Shown piece by piece: positions 17,132-25,931 of a stretch of DNA of 64,000 nt. A model generated the notes under the pieces. The model was not told the origin of the DNA and made no database searches. It was given only the letters and a program-made list of their open reading frames with translations. The stretch covers positions 1-64,000 of the forward strand of contig CAZEWK010000097.1 of assembly GCA_964515905.1 (NCBI GenBank), given 5' to 3'. The translations under genes and the position numbers were made by a program. How positions within the stretch are numbered: the first letter of the stretch is position 1; every line of letters begins with the position of its first letter. This stretch comes from GCA-2712985 sp964515905 (GTDB lineage: Bacteria; Pseudomonadota; Alphaproteobacteria; UBA7887).

Positions 17132-17742
17132 GCACCAAAAATATTTGGTAATATACCGCCATAAATACTTTTTAACGGTTCTCCCTGTTGATTTACTGCA
17201 AAACTCTTTTGCACGGATATGTTTTCCTCCACACATGTCTCCAAAAAATCAGAGATTGTAGAAAAATGTATGTTGGGGGTAGCATGCCACGGGAGTGGAA
17301 GGCTGTTTGTCACCGGCATTTTTCCACGGACTAGCAGCTGCCATCGGCAACGCCAATAACCAAAATTTGGGAAGGAGACAATCGCATGACGACCAATGCG
17401 GACCAGTTCCCGCAACACTCCAAGCGGGTTATGAGTGGTCTGCAGCGTTTCACTAAGGACAACAAAATCAAACGCACCGGAGGGATAATTCCTCAAATCA
17501 GTATCTGCATCACCCTGCACTACTGACAGTCCTTGTAACAAACAAGCTCGAACACCCTTTGGACTGATCTCAAGACCTCTACCGTCTACTTTTTTTTGGT
17601 CCACAAGATATCGTAGCAAAGAACCGTCGCCGCATCCTACGTCAAGCACGCGCGTTCCGGACTCAACAAGGGACGCAACGAGCCTAAGATCAACACGAAT
17701 ACTATCCGTGAGAACAAAATGATTTTTCCCCATCCTTGGCAC
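17068..17742 (-). CDS. metW: Methionine biosynthesis protein MetW
   Basis: A 224-residue MetW-type methyltransferase-fold protein. RVLDVGCGDGSLLRYL (about 32-47) and FDFVVLSETLQTTHNP are characteristic. MetW accompanies MetX and is needed for homoserine acetylation in several proteobacteria. It starts 20 bp after metX ends, so they form an operon. The first codon is GTG at 17742; ATG at 17733 (MGKNHF) is an alternative. About 14 residues extend past the usual C-terminal end, and this tail lies in the overlap with the opposite methyltransferase gene. Confidence 0.9.
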   Translation of the reverse strand: MPRMGKNHFVLTDSIRVDLRLVASLVESGTRVLDVGCGDGSLLRYLVDQKKVDGRGLEISPKGVRACLLQGLSVVQGDADTDLRNYPSGAFDFVVLSETLQTTHNPLGVLRELVRIGRHAIVSFPNFGYWRCRWQLLVRGKMPVTNSLPLPWHATPNIHFSTISDFLETCVEENISVQKSFAVNQQGEPLKSIYGGILPNIFGAQGVFLLTAASFEGRAESVVG

Positions 17743-17761
17743 TCACTCTATTGAATGACAA

Positions 17762-18940
17762 TCATAATAGTCCCCGATGCTTTGCCGCTCCCCGAAGAAA
17801 GCCATTTAGGACATCAAAAAACTCGGGCTCGTTCAACAAAAAGCTGTCATGACCCTTATCAGTTACAATTTCACAGAAGCTCACGTTGGCTGCATTAGCA
17901 TTTAGAGCTTGCACAACGGATTGGCTCTCTGTGGCCGGGAAAAGCCAGTCACTGGTAAAGGCAATCACACAAAACCGAACTGGGGTATTGCAGAAGGAAC
18001 TTGCCAACACCCCATTATGTTCGGCAGCAAGGTCAAAATAATCCATCGCGCGAGTAATATATAAATAGGAATTCGCGTCAAACCTATCTACAAAAGTGCT
18101 CCCTTGATGACGTAGATAACTCTCAACTTGAAACTCGGCATCAAATCCGTAGGTGATTTCATCATCATCTTGAAGCATTCTTCCAAATTTCCTATGGAAT
18201 GCTGCATCCGATAAGTAAGTTATATGCGCCGTCATTCGTGCGACGGCGAGGCCTTGCTTTGGTCGTTTTCCCTGTCCTAGATAGTCGCCGCCACACCAAT
18301 CGGGATCACTCATGATAGCTTGACGACCCACCTCATGGAACGCAATATTTTGCGCCGTATGTCGTGCAGCGGCCGCAATGGGAATAGCAGAGAATACCCG
18401 TTTTGGGTAACGTGACGCCCATTCAAGTACCTGCATCCCGCCCATCGAACCGCCTATAACACAAAACAATTGTTCGATATTTAAATGATCTAGAAGCAAT
18501 GACTGGGCTCGGACCATATCGGCAATAGTTACCACAGGAAAAGACAAAGCATAAGGCTTACCAGTCCGCAGGTTAAATTCTGGCGGCCCAAGGCTGCCCA
18601 TGCATCCGCCAAGAACATTAGCACACAAGATAAAGTATCGGTCAGTATCCAACGGTAATCCAGGACCAACAACGTGGTCCCACCAACCAGGTCTCCCAGT
18701 TACTGGGTGGGTGCCCGAAACGTATTGGTCACCCGTCAAAGCATGACATACTAATATCGCATTTGATTTATCGGCGTTAAGTTCACCGTATGTTTGATAA
18801 GCGACAGTAAGAGGCCCTATTGATGCTCCTGAATCAAGTAATAAAGCACTCTCGCCTTCGATCTCTAATCTAGGCTGGTGATCAAAGGTAACGGGGCCAT
18901 GCCCCCCTGTATTCGACGCTGGATTCGCCAATGGCGTCAT
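17762..18940 (-). CDS. metX: Homoserine O-acetyltransferase
   Basis: A 392-residue MetX, which acetylates (in some relatives succinylates) L-homoserine in methionine synthesis. Seen: the hydrolase-like nucleophile S165 in GGSMGGMQ, the segment HALTGDQYVSG (66-76), the aspartate in TSDWLFPATES, and the histidine in KGHDSFLL near the C-terminus. It is followed by metW. The 125-bp leader contains a TTGACA element, but I did not find the conserved pieces of a SAM-II riboswitch. Confidence 0.93.
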   Translation of the reverse strand: MTPLANPASNTGGHGPVTFDHQPRLEIEGESALLLDSGASIGPLTVAYQTYGELNADKSNAILVCHALTGDQYVSGTHPVTGRPGWWDHVVGPGLPLDTDRYFILCANVLGGCMGSLGPPEFNLRTGKPYALSFPVVTIADMVRAQSLLLDHLNIEQLFCVIGGSMGGMQVLEWASRYPKRVFSAIPIAAAARHTAQNIAFHEVGRQAIMSDPDWCGGDYLGQGKRPKQGLAVARMTAHITYLSDAAFHRKFGRMLQDDDEITYGFDAEFQVESYLRHQGSTFVDRFDANSYLYITRAMDYFDLAAEHNGVLASSFCNTPVRFCVIAFTSDWLFPATESQSVVQALNANAANVSFCEIVTDKGHDSFLLNEPEFFDVLNGFLRGAAKHRGLL

Positions 18941-19065
18941 GGCATTGCTCTATTTTATCTAGAAAATTATTGCCTTCCTATTAAGCTTGTCTAGGTTTTG
19001 TCAACGTTTTCTTTGATTTTAGGATCTGTGACCGGTAGTACTAGACGCCTAATATCGAGAGTAAG

Positions 19066-19941
19066 TTGGAAAATATGACCACCCCACCAACATTAGAAAA
19101 GCTTCGTTCAAGTATAGACGAGATAGATGAAGATATTCACGACCTGTTATTGCGTCGGACCGACTTGGTAACGCAAATTGGGGAACTAAAACGTACTAAT
19201 AACAAAGGAGTTTTGTCTCTTCGGCCGTCTAGAGAAGCAGCAATGATTCGCCGTCTCATCGAACGTCACACTGGCCCGTTTCCGGTTGCAACCCTGGTCC
19301 AAATATGGCGGGAACTCCTGGCTGGGCAAGTGCTAGTCCAAAGCCGCTGCCGTATCGCCATGTTTGAGCCCCAAAAAGGACCGACAAATCAGAATATTGT
19401 CAGAGATCATTTTGGCGGGTCGGCGAGGATCTCGGAGTTGACATCATCAGATCAAGTAGTGAAAGCCATATCGCAGGATGAGGCGGAGATTGGGGTCGTG
19501 CCAGTACCGTCCCTAACAGGTGGTGACCATTGGTGGGTCGACGTCGCAAACGAAAGTAAAAGACAGATTCATGTGGTCGCAAAACTTCCTTTCCTGAGGC
19601 AACAAGATGGGTCTGCTGGCACAGGAGAAGCTCTTTTGATTGCTAAAATTTTACCTGAGCCCAGCGGGGACGACATCACACTTCTGGCTTTAACACTGAG
19701 TGAAAACTCTAAAACAGACCGGTTGCTTAATTTGATGAACAGTAAGAGCATCGAGGCACGGTTACTTGCCATGTCCTCCACAACCGAATACGACTCCAAA
19801 GGACTATATTTGGTGGAAATCGATACATTTATAGCGGGAATCGACCAGATACGAAGCGATTTAATAGACTCAAAAGATAGCTTGATAGAAAAAATTGTTG
19901 TAGTTGGTGCATATGCAAAACAGTTTAGTCTCTTGGATTAA
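19066..19941 (+). CDS. Chorismate mutase with degenerate prephenate-dehydratase-like C-terminus
   Basis: A 291-residue protein. The N-terminal 90 residues are an AroQ-type chorismate mutase (LRSSIDEIDEDIHDLLLRRTDLV, then LRPSREAAMIRRL). The rest follows a prephenate dehydratase fold (DHFGGSA, IGVVPVPSLTGG), but the catalytic TRF motif is absent, replaced by sequence near ALLIAKILPEPSG, and an ACT-like tail follows. Activity as a dehydratase is therefore unlikely. The first codon here is TTG; ATG at 19075 is an alternative. The stop overlaps the tyrA start (TAATG). Histidinol-phosphate aminotransferase, usual between these genes in related genomes as I recall, is missing. Confidence 0.82.
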   Translation: MENMTTPPTLEKLRSSIDEIDEDIHDLLLRRTDLVTQIGELKRTNNKGVLSLRPSREAAMIRRLIERHTGPFPVATLVQIWRELLAGQVLVQSRCRIAMFEPQKGPTNQNIVRDHFGGSARISELTSSDQVVKAISQDEAEIGVVPVPSLTGGDHWWVDVANESKRQIHVVAKLPFLRQQDGSAGTGEALLIAKILPEPSGDDITLLALTLSENSKTDRLLNLMNSKSIEARLLAMSSTTEYDSKGLYLVEIDTFIAGIDQIRSDLIDSKDSLIEKIVVVGAYAKQFSLLD

Positions 19942-20840
19942 TGGGTATAAAAATGGAAAAAATACCTAAGTTTAGGCATGTATGCCTGATCGGCGCCGGT
20001 TTAATTGGTGGTTCCTTGGCTCGGTTGATACGTCGAGAAAACCTTGCTGAGAGCGTAACAGCATACTCTCGGACTTCTAGAACCCGAGACCGCATAAAAG
20101 AACTAGGGTTTGTGGACACTGTTGCTAATGACATAGAAACAGCTGTTTCCGAAGCAGAATTGATCATTGTAAGTGTACCTGTCGGCGCATCTGGAGCCGT
20201 TGCAAAAACCATCGGACCCCATCTGATGCCAGGTGCAATTGTTACCGATACTGGCTCAGTAAAACAGGCTGTCATAAAGGCAATGCTACCGTACCTGCCC
20301 AAAACGGTTCATTTTGTACCAGGCCACCCAATTGCAGGAACAGAAAATACAGGCCCTGATGCTGGGTTTGATACCCTTTTTGAAGGCCGCTGGTGTATTC
20401 TAACCCCACCGGAGGGAACCAATGAAAACGCAATTGAAGCTGTAACGGAAGTCTGGAAGCGTGCTGGCAGCAAAGTTGACCAAATGAGCGCCGCACACCA
20501 TGACATGGTTCTGGCCATTACCTCACACATCCCTCATCTGCTTGCATTCAATATAGTTGGAACGGTTGCTGAACTGGAAGACCAATTAAAATTAGAAGTG
20601 GTCAAATATTCTGCCGGTGGCTTTCGGGATTTTACTCGAATTGCTGCGTCTGATCCTGAAATGTGGAGGGATATTTTTGTAGAGAACAAAGATGCGGTGC
20701 TTGAAATGTTAGGCCGTTTCTCGGAAGACCTTTCTGCTCTTCAAAGAGCTATCCGATGGAACGACGCCCGTACTTTACAGACAAAGTTCTCGGAGACGCG
20801 ACAAATCAGACGCGATGTAATTGACGCAAAACAAGCCTAA
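19941..20840 (+). CDS. tyrA: Prephenate/arogenate dehydrogenase
   Basis: A 299-residue NAD(P)-dependent dehydrogenase that oxidatively decarboxylates prephenate or arogenate for tyrosine synthesis. The Rossmann motif GAGLIGGSLARL is at 18-29, and the family motifs VTDTGSVKQ, FVPGHPIAGTENTGPDAG and ITSHIPHLLAF are all visible. Its ATG shares one base with the chorismate mutase stop. It overlaps the convergent DUF2125 gene by four bases. Sequence alone does not separate prephenate from arogenate use. Confidence 0.92.
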   Translation: MGIKMEKIPKFRHVCLIGAGLIGGSLARLIRRENLAESVTAYSRTSRTRDRIKELGFVDTVANDIETAVSEAELIIVSVPVGASGAVAKTIGPHLMPGAIVTDTGSVKQAVIKAMLPYLPKTVHFVPGHPIAGTENTGPDAGFDTLFEGRWCILTPPEGTNENAIEAVTEVWKRAGSKVDQMSAAHHDMVLAITSHIPHLLAFNIVGTVAELEDQLKLEVVKYSAGGFRDFTRIAASDPEMWRDIFVENKDAVLEMLGRFSEDLSALQRAIRWNDARTLQTKFSETRQIRRDVIDAKQA

Positions 20841-21853
20841 TTGAAAATTACGGGGGCCACAGTAATAATAGGTATCTGCCCTATTGAAAGGTACCCATCC
20901 TGCACAGTAAGTGGCGCTTTAAGAACATATTCACTGTTGTCCTGTGACGGTGTTGCCAAAAGATCGAGACCTAGTCCTGAAGCAATCTTTACTCCCTCCG
21001 ATATCATACCAGTTGAGAAGAGAAGTTCTAACAATGCACGATATCCACTTATCTTGGCATTTGCAGCACCTATGGGACGAAATGCTTCGTCTAATGAAAA
21101 TGTCCCGTCCAAATGCAAATCAATAGGACCCCAAAGCAGCCGGAAATTTTGTAAATCCACTATTCCCCCAGAATCTCGCCATACCGCAAGACTTGGTTTA
21201 CCCCACCCCATAGGGAGGGCCTCCTGAATCCGCAACTCAGCCACAACACCATCAACTTTATCTCTATAATCAGGATAGCCGTCATCGCCGAGCAAAATAT
21301 CTTCAATTAAAATTGCAGCCTCCATACTCCCATAATCATCTAACTGGCGTAAATGCACCTCGACCTTCGCGATTTCCAAGAATTGCAAAAACTGGTCTGC
21401 CCGGGCATTTATTTTTTTTAGATCAAAAGATACTCTCGCCGGTTGACCATTGGCTGTTATCTTAAGGCTCATTCGGCCACCGGCCGAACGAATCCTAAGC
21501 ACCGATTGATTTCCGGAACTGAATTCGACTTCGCTGGAAGATCCTAACAGTGCAACCCAGTGAGATAATTGCCACGGGTGCGCTGTTGCTGTGACCATAG
21601 GAGTGGACCATTTCCAATCAAGTCGTCCACGCTGCCCTCTAAGCTCTATGTCTCGGCCAGTCACGGTCAAACGATATGGAAAACCTGCGATAGAGAAGTC
21701 ACCACTTGTAAGTTGTGTCCCATTCTTACTCCCTTGTTCCTTAAACTTAACTATCTCAAGATTCACAGATTGGGATATATAGAACCAATAGGCGCTGTAA
21801 ACTAAAAATAGCGCTATTAGTATCCCAAACGTAAAGAGAATCCGCTTTCCCAC
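20837..21853 (-). CDS. DUF2125 domain-containing envelope protein
   Basis: A 338-residue protein with an N-terminal membrane anchor or signal (RILFTFGILIALFLVYSAYWF, about 4-24) and a beta-rich remainder with GWGKPSLAVWRDSGGIVDLQNFRLLWGP, typical of DUF2125. The family is widespread in Alphaproteobacteria, usually near metX/tyrA-type genes, and has no proven role; AsmA-like envelope repeats have been suggested for similar folds. It ends within the last bases of tyrA on the other strand. Confidence 0.82.
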   Translation of the reverse strand: MGKRILFTFGILIALFLVYSAYWFYISQSVNLEIVKFKEQGSKNGTQLTSGDFSIAGFPYRLTVTGRDIELRGQRGRLDWKWSTPMVTATAHPWQLSHWVALLGSSSEVEFSSGNQSVLRIRSAGGRMSLKITANGQPARVSFDLKKINARADQFLQFLEIAKVEVHLRQLDDYGSMEAAILIEDILLGDDGYPDYRDKVDGVVAELRIQEALPMGWGKPSLAVWRDSGGIVDLQNFRLLWGPIDLHLDGTFSLDEAFRPIGAANAKISGYRALLELLFSTGMISEGVKIASGLGLDLLATPSQDNSEYVLKAPLTVQDGYLSIGQIPIITVAPVIFN

Positions 21854-21989
21854 TTAGCTACGTGCCCCTAAGCACCGTGTATCGAGGATTTTTTAGGTGT
21901 TCCCACAATAGATACGACACACTTTCGATTATTTCGCACAGCCAGGAAGAAGTACACATTGAAACGAAGGTTTCATAGAGACAAGACCG

Positions 21990-22832
21990 TTATATCTGAT
22001 AATGCTTAGCGAAAGAAAAATATGCATCGCGTGTTTTTTTGCAAATTGGTCCAAAGTCAAAACACGTTTGCTCGATACGTGTCACCGGAAGAATTTTACC
22101 AAGATTACCAGTACTAAATACCTCATCAGCAGATAAGATATCCTGGAAAGTAACTTCGCGCTCTGTAACCTCTATACCTTCGGCAGCAAGCAGCGATATA
22201 ACACGTTGCCGAGTAACACCATTTAGAAAAGTACCATTATGCAAAGGAGTTACAATCTCACCCTCCTTTACAAACCATAAGTTTGAACTGGCAAATTCAA
22301 CGACATTATCACTCGAATCCCGCATAATCGCGTTTTCGTATCCTTTTTTATTGGCCTCCCTGATAGCCAAACTACTATTTGGGTATAGGCAAGCAGCCTT
22401 TGCCCCTGTCGGAGCCATGTCAGGATTTGGACGACGAAAAGTGCTCAGACAAGCACTAAAACCCTTCGGTTCTGGCATTGGAATATCAAATATTGCCATC
22501 AGAAATCGCACATCGTCAGGGTCTGGGACCAAAAATCCACCCTCTGCAAACAGAGCAGGCCGAATATAAAGGTCCGATTCTTTTGAAAATCTGGCCATCC
22601 CTTCTGCCGCTATATCCATCATATCTTGGACATTTACTGGGGATCTCAAGCCCATAACTGTCGATGAGTTTATTAGCCGCTCAAAGTGCCTATCCAAATC
22701 AGGTGCACAGCCATCAAAATAGCGTGCACCATCAAAAACAGTAGAACCGTGCATGAAGGACTGGGTCATAGCACTTTGCACCAAAGGTGCGCCGGTTTTC
22801 CACTTACCACCGACGTATGTCATTACGCCCAT
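21990..22832 (-). CDS. Branched-chain amino acid aminotransferase (class IV)
   Basis: A 280-residue fold-type IV PLP aminotransferase. The PLP lysine lies in REANKKGYENAIMRDSSDNV (about 165), and the family features FMHGSTVFDGARYF, VEFASSNLWFVKEG and TPLHNGTFLNGVTRQRV are present. This is the ilvE/D-amino-acid transaminase group; the length and the SSNLW segment favour a branched-chain enzyme of the alphaproteobacterial type. AGGAAGCAGG lies just before the ATG. It stands alone and is divergent from pyrD. Confidence 0.85.
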   Translation of the reverse strand: MGVMTYVGGKWKTGAPLVQSAMTQSFMHGSTVFDGARYFDGCAPDLDRHFERLINSSTVMGLRSPVNVQDMMDIAAEGMARFSKESDLYIRPALFAEGGFLVPDPDDVRFLMAIFDIPMPEPKGFSACLSTFRRPNPDMAPTGAKAACLYPNSSLAIREANKKGYENAIMRDSSDNVVEFASSNLWFVKEGEIVTPLHNGTFLNGVTRQRVISLLAAEGIEVTEREVTFQDILSADEVFSTGNLGKILPVTRIEQTCFDFGPICKKTRDAYFSFAKHYQI

Positions 22833-23065
22833 TTATCCTGCTTCCTATCCGTTGAACCCTTTAGCTTAAGACGATTCCAACTGATTAAACGTATTATTCA
22901 CAATGTAAACCATGTTTAGTTGAGAGAGAACTGTTAACAACGCAATCCACTTCTTTATAAAAAAAACTTTAGCAGAACCTATCCCTCTACCTATCGCTCT
23001 TGTTAGAATCTAGATGGCCACGAGATAACAACAGGGATAAACTCATTCGTACGTGAAATGGATAA

Positions 23066-24151
23066 GTGCAATCTCTGATGAAAAGATTAAGCAAAATAGG
23101 TGGTGCTGTTTTACATCGATTGCCACCCGAGATCGCCCACGAAACGGCATTAAAGGCCCTACGGTACGGTCTGATATGGCCACAGGATCAACCAGACCTT
23201 CCAATTCTAAAGCAGAAATGCTTAGGCCTCCAATTCCCCAACCCTATTGGATTGGCAGCCGGGTTTGACAAAAATGGAGCAGCGGTATCATCACTTTTGT
23301 CACAGGGCTTCGGGTCAATTGAAATTGGAACGGTCACACCACTACCCCAAACCGGAAACCCAAAGCCTAGACTATTTCGTCTTTCCGAAGACAAGGCGAT
23401 AATTAACCGCCTCGGTTTTAACAATCTTGGCGTTTCTGAGATTGCTAGAAATCTAGCGCATGCCCGACCCTATGCAGGGATCGTTGGAGCAAATATTGGT
23501 CCAAACCGTGATAGTGATGATCCCCTAAACGACTACAGAAAATGTTTTACGCTCCTGGCGCCTTTGGTAGATTATTTAGTAGTGAACATTTCCTCCCCAA
23601 ATACACCGGGCCTTAGAGCATGGCAGGATAAGGATAGCCTAAACAGATTAATTTCAACTCTACTGGATCGCCGAGCCGGTTTATCAAATGCGCGTGGGGG
23701 TTCGATCCCCCTATTAATTAAAATAGCTCCGGATCTTAGCGACCGATCTCGCAGGCATATAGCGTCAACTGCGTTGGCACTAAAATTGGATGGCCTCCTA
23801 ATTTCTAACACCACCGTTTCAAGACCTAAATACCTCAGAAGTAAACATAAATCTGAAACAGGTGGGTTAAGTGGAAAACCTGTCTTCAGAACATCGACAG
23901 CTATTCTTGCCGATATGTATAGGCGGGTAAACGGCGAAGTTCCTCTGATTGGCATAGGGGGAGTAGGATCTGGAGAAGATGCATATACTAAACTTCGCGC
24001 AGGAGCTTCACTCATTCAGTTTTATACTGCTTTAGTTTTCGATGGACCAAGCATAGTTCCAAAAATTAAATCCGATTTAGCTGCTTTTCTCTCTGCTGAC
24101 GGTTTTGATAATGTTTCTTCCGTAGTCGGGCTCGATTCTTCAAAATACTAA
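23066..24151 (+). CDS. pyrD: Dihydroorotate dehydrogenase (quinone), class 2
   Basis: A 361-residue membrane-associated FMN enzyme that oxidises dihydroorotate with quinone in pyrimidine synthesis. Motifs: PIGLAAGFDKNGAA, IEIGTVTPLPQTGNPKPR, FNNLGV, the active-site serine in VNISSPNTPGLR, and IGIGGVGSGEDAYTKLRAGAS. The N-terminal helix that binds membrane and quinone is present. The frame opens with GTG at 23066; ATG at 23078 (MKRLSKIGG) gives a more usual N-terminus. Confidence 0.92.
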   Translation: MQSLMKRLSKIGGAVLHRLPPEIAHETALKALRYGLIWPQDQPDLPILKQKCLGLQFPNPIGLAAGFDKNGAAVSSLLSQGFGSIEIGTVTPLPQTGNPKPRLFRLSEDKAIINRLGFNNLGVSEIARNLAHARPYAGIVGANIGPNRDSDDPLNDYRKCFTLLAPLVDYLVVNISSPNTPGLRAWQDKDSLNRLISTLLDRRAGLSNARGGSIPLLIKIAPDLSDRSRRHIASTALALKLDGLLISNTTVSRPKYLRSKHKSETGGLSGKPVFRTSTAILADMYRRVNGEVPLIGIGGVGSGEDAYTKLRAGASLIQFYTALVFDGPSIVPKIKSDLAAFLSADGFDNVSSVVGLDSSKY

Positions 24152-24277
24152 ACTTGTGTACATACTCCTTACTTGCCGAGATCTTAATACCGATTATACA
24201 TGTAAAATATCGAGTTACCCTTCTCCTCTACAATGATTGCGCAACACTTACAAAATAATCCCTCGATAAGGTAAATA

Positions 24278-25153
24278 ATGACAATAGAGTTTTCTAGACA
24301 TTTTGGCCCACTAGCTAATAATTTCGACGCTTTCATTCTAGACATATGGGGCGTATTGATGGACGGAGCAGAACCATATCCCGGGGCCCAGGATTGCCTC
24401 ATACAATTACGGGATTCGGGGAAAGAAATTGTGCTCTTATCCAATGCACCACGGCGAGCTTCTTCTGTAGCCGACCGATTGGCGGCGATGGGCATTGACC
24501 ATACACTTTATGACCGAATCCTAACCTCCGGGGAAGCTATACGTAGTGCACTAAAAGAACGTTCTGTTCCCTATACAAGGAAACTTGGGCGAACCTACCT
24601 ACACATTGGGCCATCCAAAGACCAACATTTGCTTGAAGGACTTAATTATATTGAGTGTAACGAGGTGACTGAAGCAGATTTCATATTAGTAACTGGTGTA
24701 ATTGATGATACGGATCCATTGGAAAAATATGAAGCCTTGCTGAAAGCTATTTCTGAAATAGGCATTCCCATGATCTGTGCAAACCCAGACAAAGTTGTAG
24801 TACGACAAAATGGCGATCGCGTATTGTGCGCTGGAGCTATAGCGGCTCGTTACCAAGAGATTGGTGGAATTTCCTATTATCTTGGAAAACCTTACAGGGA
24901 ATTCTACGAAACTTGCCTAGGTACCATGAGCGATGTCAGCCAGGATAGAATCTTAGCGGTTGGAGATACCCTTCACACGGACATCAAAGGAGCCAAACTT
25001 ATTGGCCTAACCACGGCACTGGTAGTAGGCGGAGTATTAACTAAATCACTAGATATTTCTTGGGGGGATTTACCGTCTCGCGTGCGACTAGAACAATTGT
25101 GTCTTTCCGAGGGCGTTGCCCCAGAATTCGTTATCCCTGCGTTCGTTTGGTAA
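24278..25153 (+). CDS. TIGR01459-family HAD-type phosphatase
   Basis: A 291-residue HAD-IIA hydrolase. The nucleophile motif is FILDIWGVLMDGAEPYPGA (about 19-37), motif II is VLLSNAPRR, and the C-terminal metal motif is GDTLHTDIKGA. In many alphaproteobacteria this family sits beside ribF and has been linked to flavin metabolism; here ribF is about 34 kb away. The substrate is unproven. AAGG lies shortly upstream of the ATG. Confidence 0.87.
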   Translation: MTIEFSRHFGPLANNFDAFILDIWGVLMDGAEPYPGAQDCLIQLRDSGKEIVLLSNAPRRASSVADRLAAMGIDHTLYDRILTSGEAIRSALKERSVPYTRKLGRTYLHIGPSKDQHLLEGLNYIECNEVTEADFILVTGVIDDTDPLEKYEALLKAISEIGIPMICANPDKVVVRQNGDRVLCAGAIAARYQEIGGISYYLGKPYREFYETCLGTMSDVSQDRILAVGDTLHTDIKGAKLIGLTTALVVGGVLTKSLDISWGDLPSRVRLEQLCLSEGVAPEFVIPAFVW

Positions 25154-25170
25154 AATTACAGTGTCGTGTG

Positions 25171-25884
25171 CTAGTTTCTACCCCACGGACCTTTGCGAGA
25201 AGCGTTAAAAAAACTGACAGACCTGTACTTAAAGAGACCAATGAGAATTGCACCGGAGAAGAAACCACCGACGTGAGCCAACCAAGCAACACCACCCGTG
25301 CCAGGCTGAGTACCGAGCGCGTTAAAAATCTGTAGCGCGATCCACCCCAGAAGAACCACCAGTGCAGGAAGACGGATAAAAGTCCAAAATATCCCGAGAA
25401 ACACAAATGTTAAAATCCTAGCGCGTGGATGTAACAGTAGGTAGGCTCCAAGAGTTCCCGCAACGGCTCCACTGGCCCCGACCATAGGAATATTTGACGT
25501 CGGATCTGAAAACACCTGTACGAGTGCCGCAAGTGACCCGCACAGTAAATAGAAAACTACGAACATTCCATGCCCCATAGAATCCTCAACATTGTTTCCG
25601 AAAATCCAGAGATAGAGCATATTACCACCTAAATGTAGCCATCCACCGTGCAGAAACATCGATGTGAGCACAGTGAATTCGGGAGGCACCAGTGTCACTC
25701 GGTCTGGTAGTGCACTGAACCCAGCCAACGTGGAAGGTGTCAAACCCAGTCCGACGATAGTCTGGCCAAAACCAAAAGAAGAAAGTGTCTTTTGCCACAG
25801 AAATACGAAACAACAAATCACAATCAGCGCAATTGTTGCCCAAGGCTTTATGCGGGTTGGTTGATCATCGTAAAAAGGTATCAA
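25171..25884 (-). CDS. Rhomboid family intramembrane serine protease
   Basis: A 237-residue polytopic protein with about six membrane helices. The catalytic dyad is S138 in VGASGAVAG and H204 in WLAHVGGFFSG; the supporting WLHLGGNMLYLWIFGNNVED segment (82-101) is typical. Rhomboids cleave membrane proteins within or near the bilayer; the substrate is unknown. It is convergent with the HAD phosphatase (17-bp gap) and lies 47 bp downstream of the esterase gene on the same strand. Confidence 0.92.
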   Translation of the reverse strand: MIPFYDDQPTRIKPWATIALIVICCFVFLWQKTLSSFGFGQTIVGLGLTPSTLAGFSALPDRVTLVPPEFTVLTSMFLHGGWLHLGGNMLYLWIFGNNVEDSMGHGMFVVFYLLCGSLAALVQVFSDPTSNIPMVGASGAVAGTLGAYLLLHPRARILTFVFLGIFWTFIRLPALVVLLGWIALQIFNALGTQPGTGGVAWLAHVGGFFSGAILIGLFKYRSVSFFNASRKGPWGRN

Positions 25885-25931
25885 TGGCCCAGATCTTTGA
25901 TCATTTTATAATAGTTTCATTCCATTGGCAT

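Noticed and set aside
18941..19065. Possible SAM riboswitch in front of metX
   Set aside because: I looked for the conserved SAM-II core expected in alphaproteobacterial met leaders and found no matching pseudoknot pieces; only a TTGACA element is visible.
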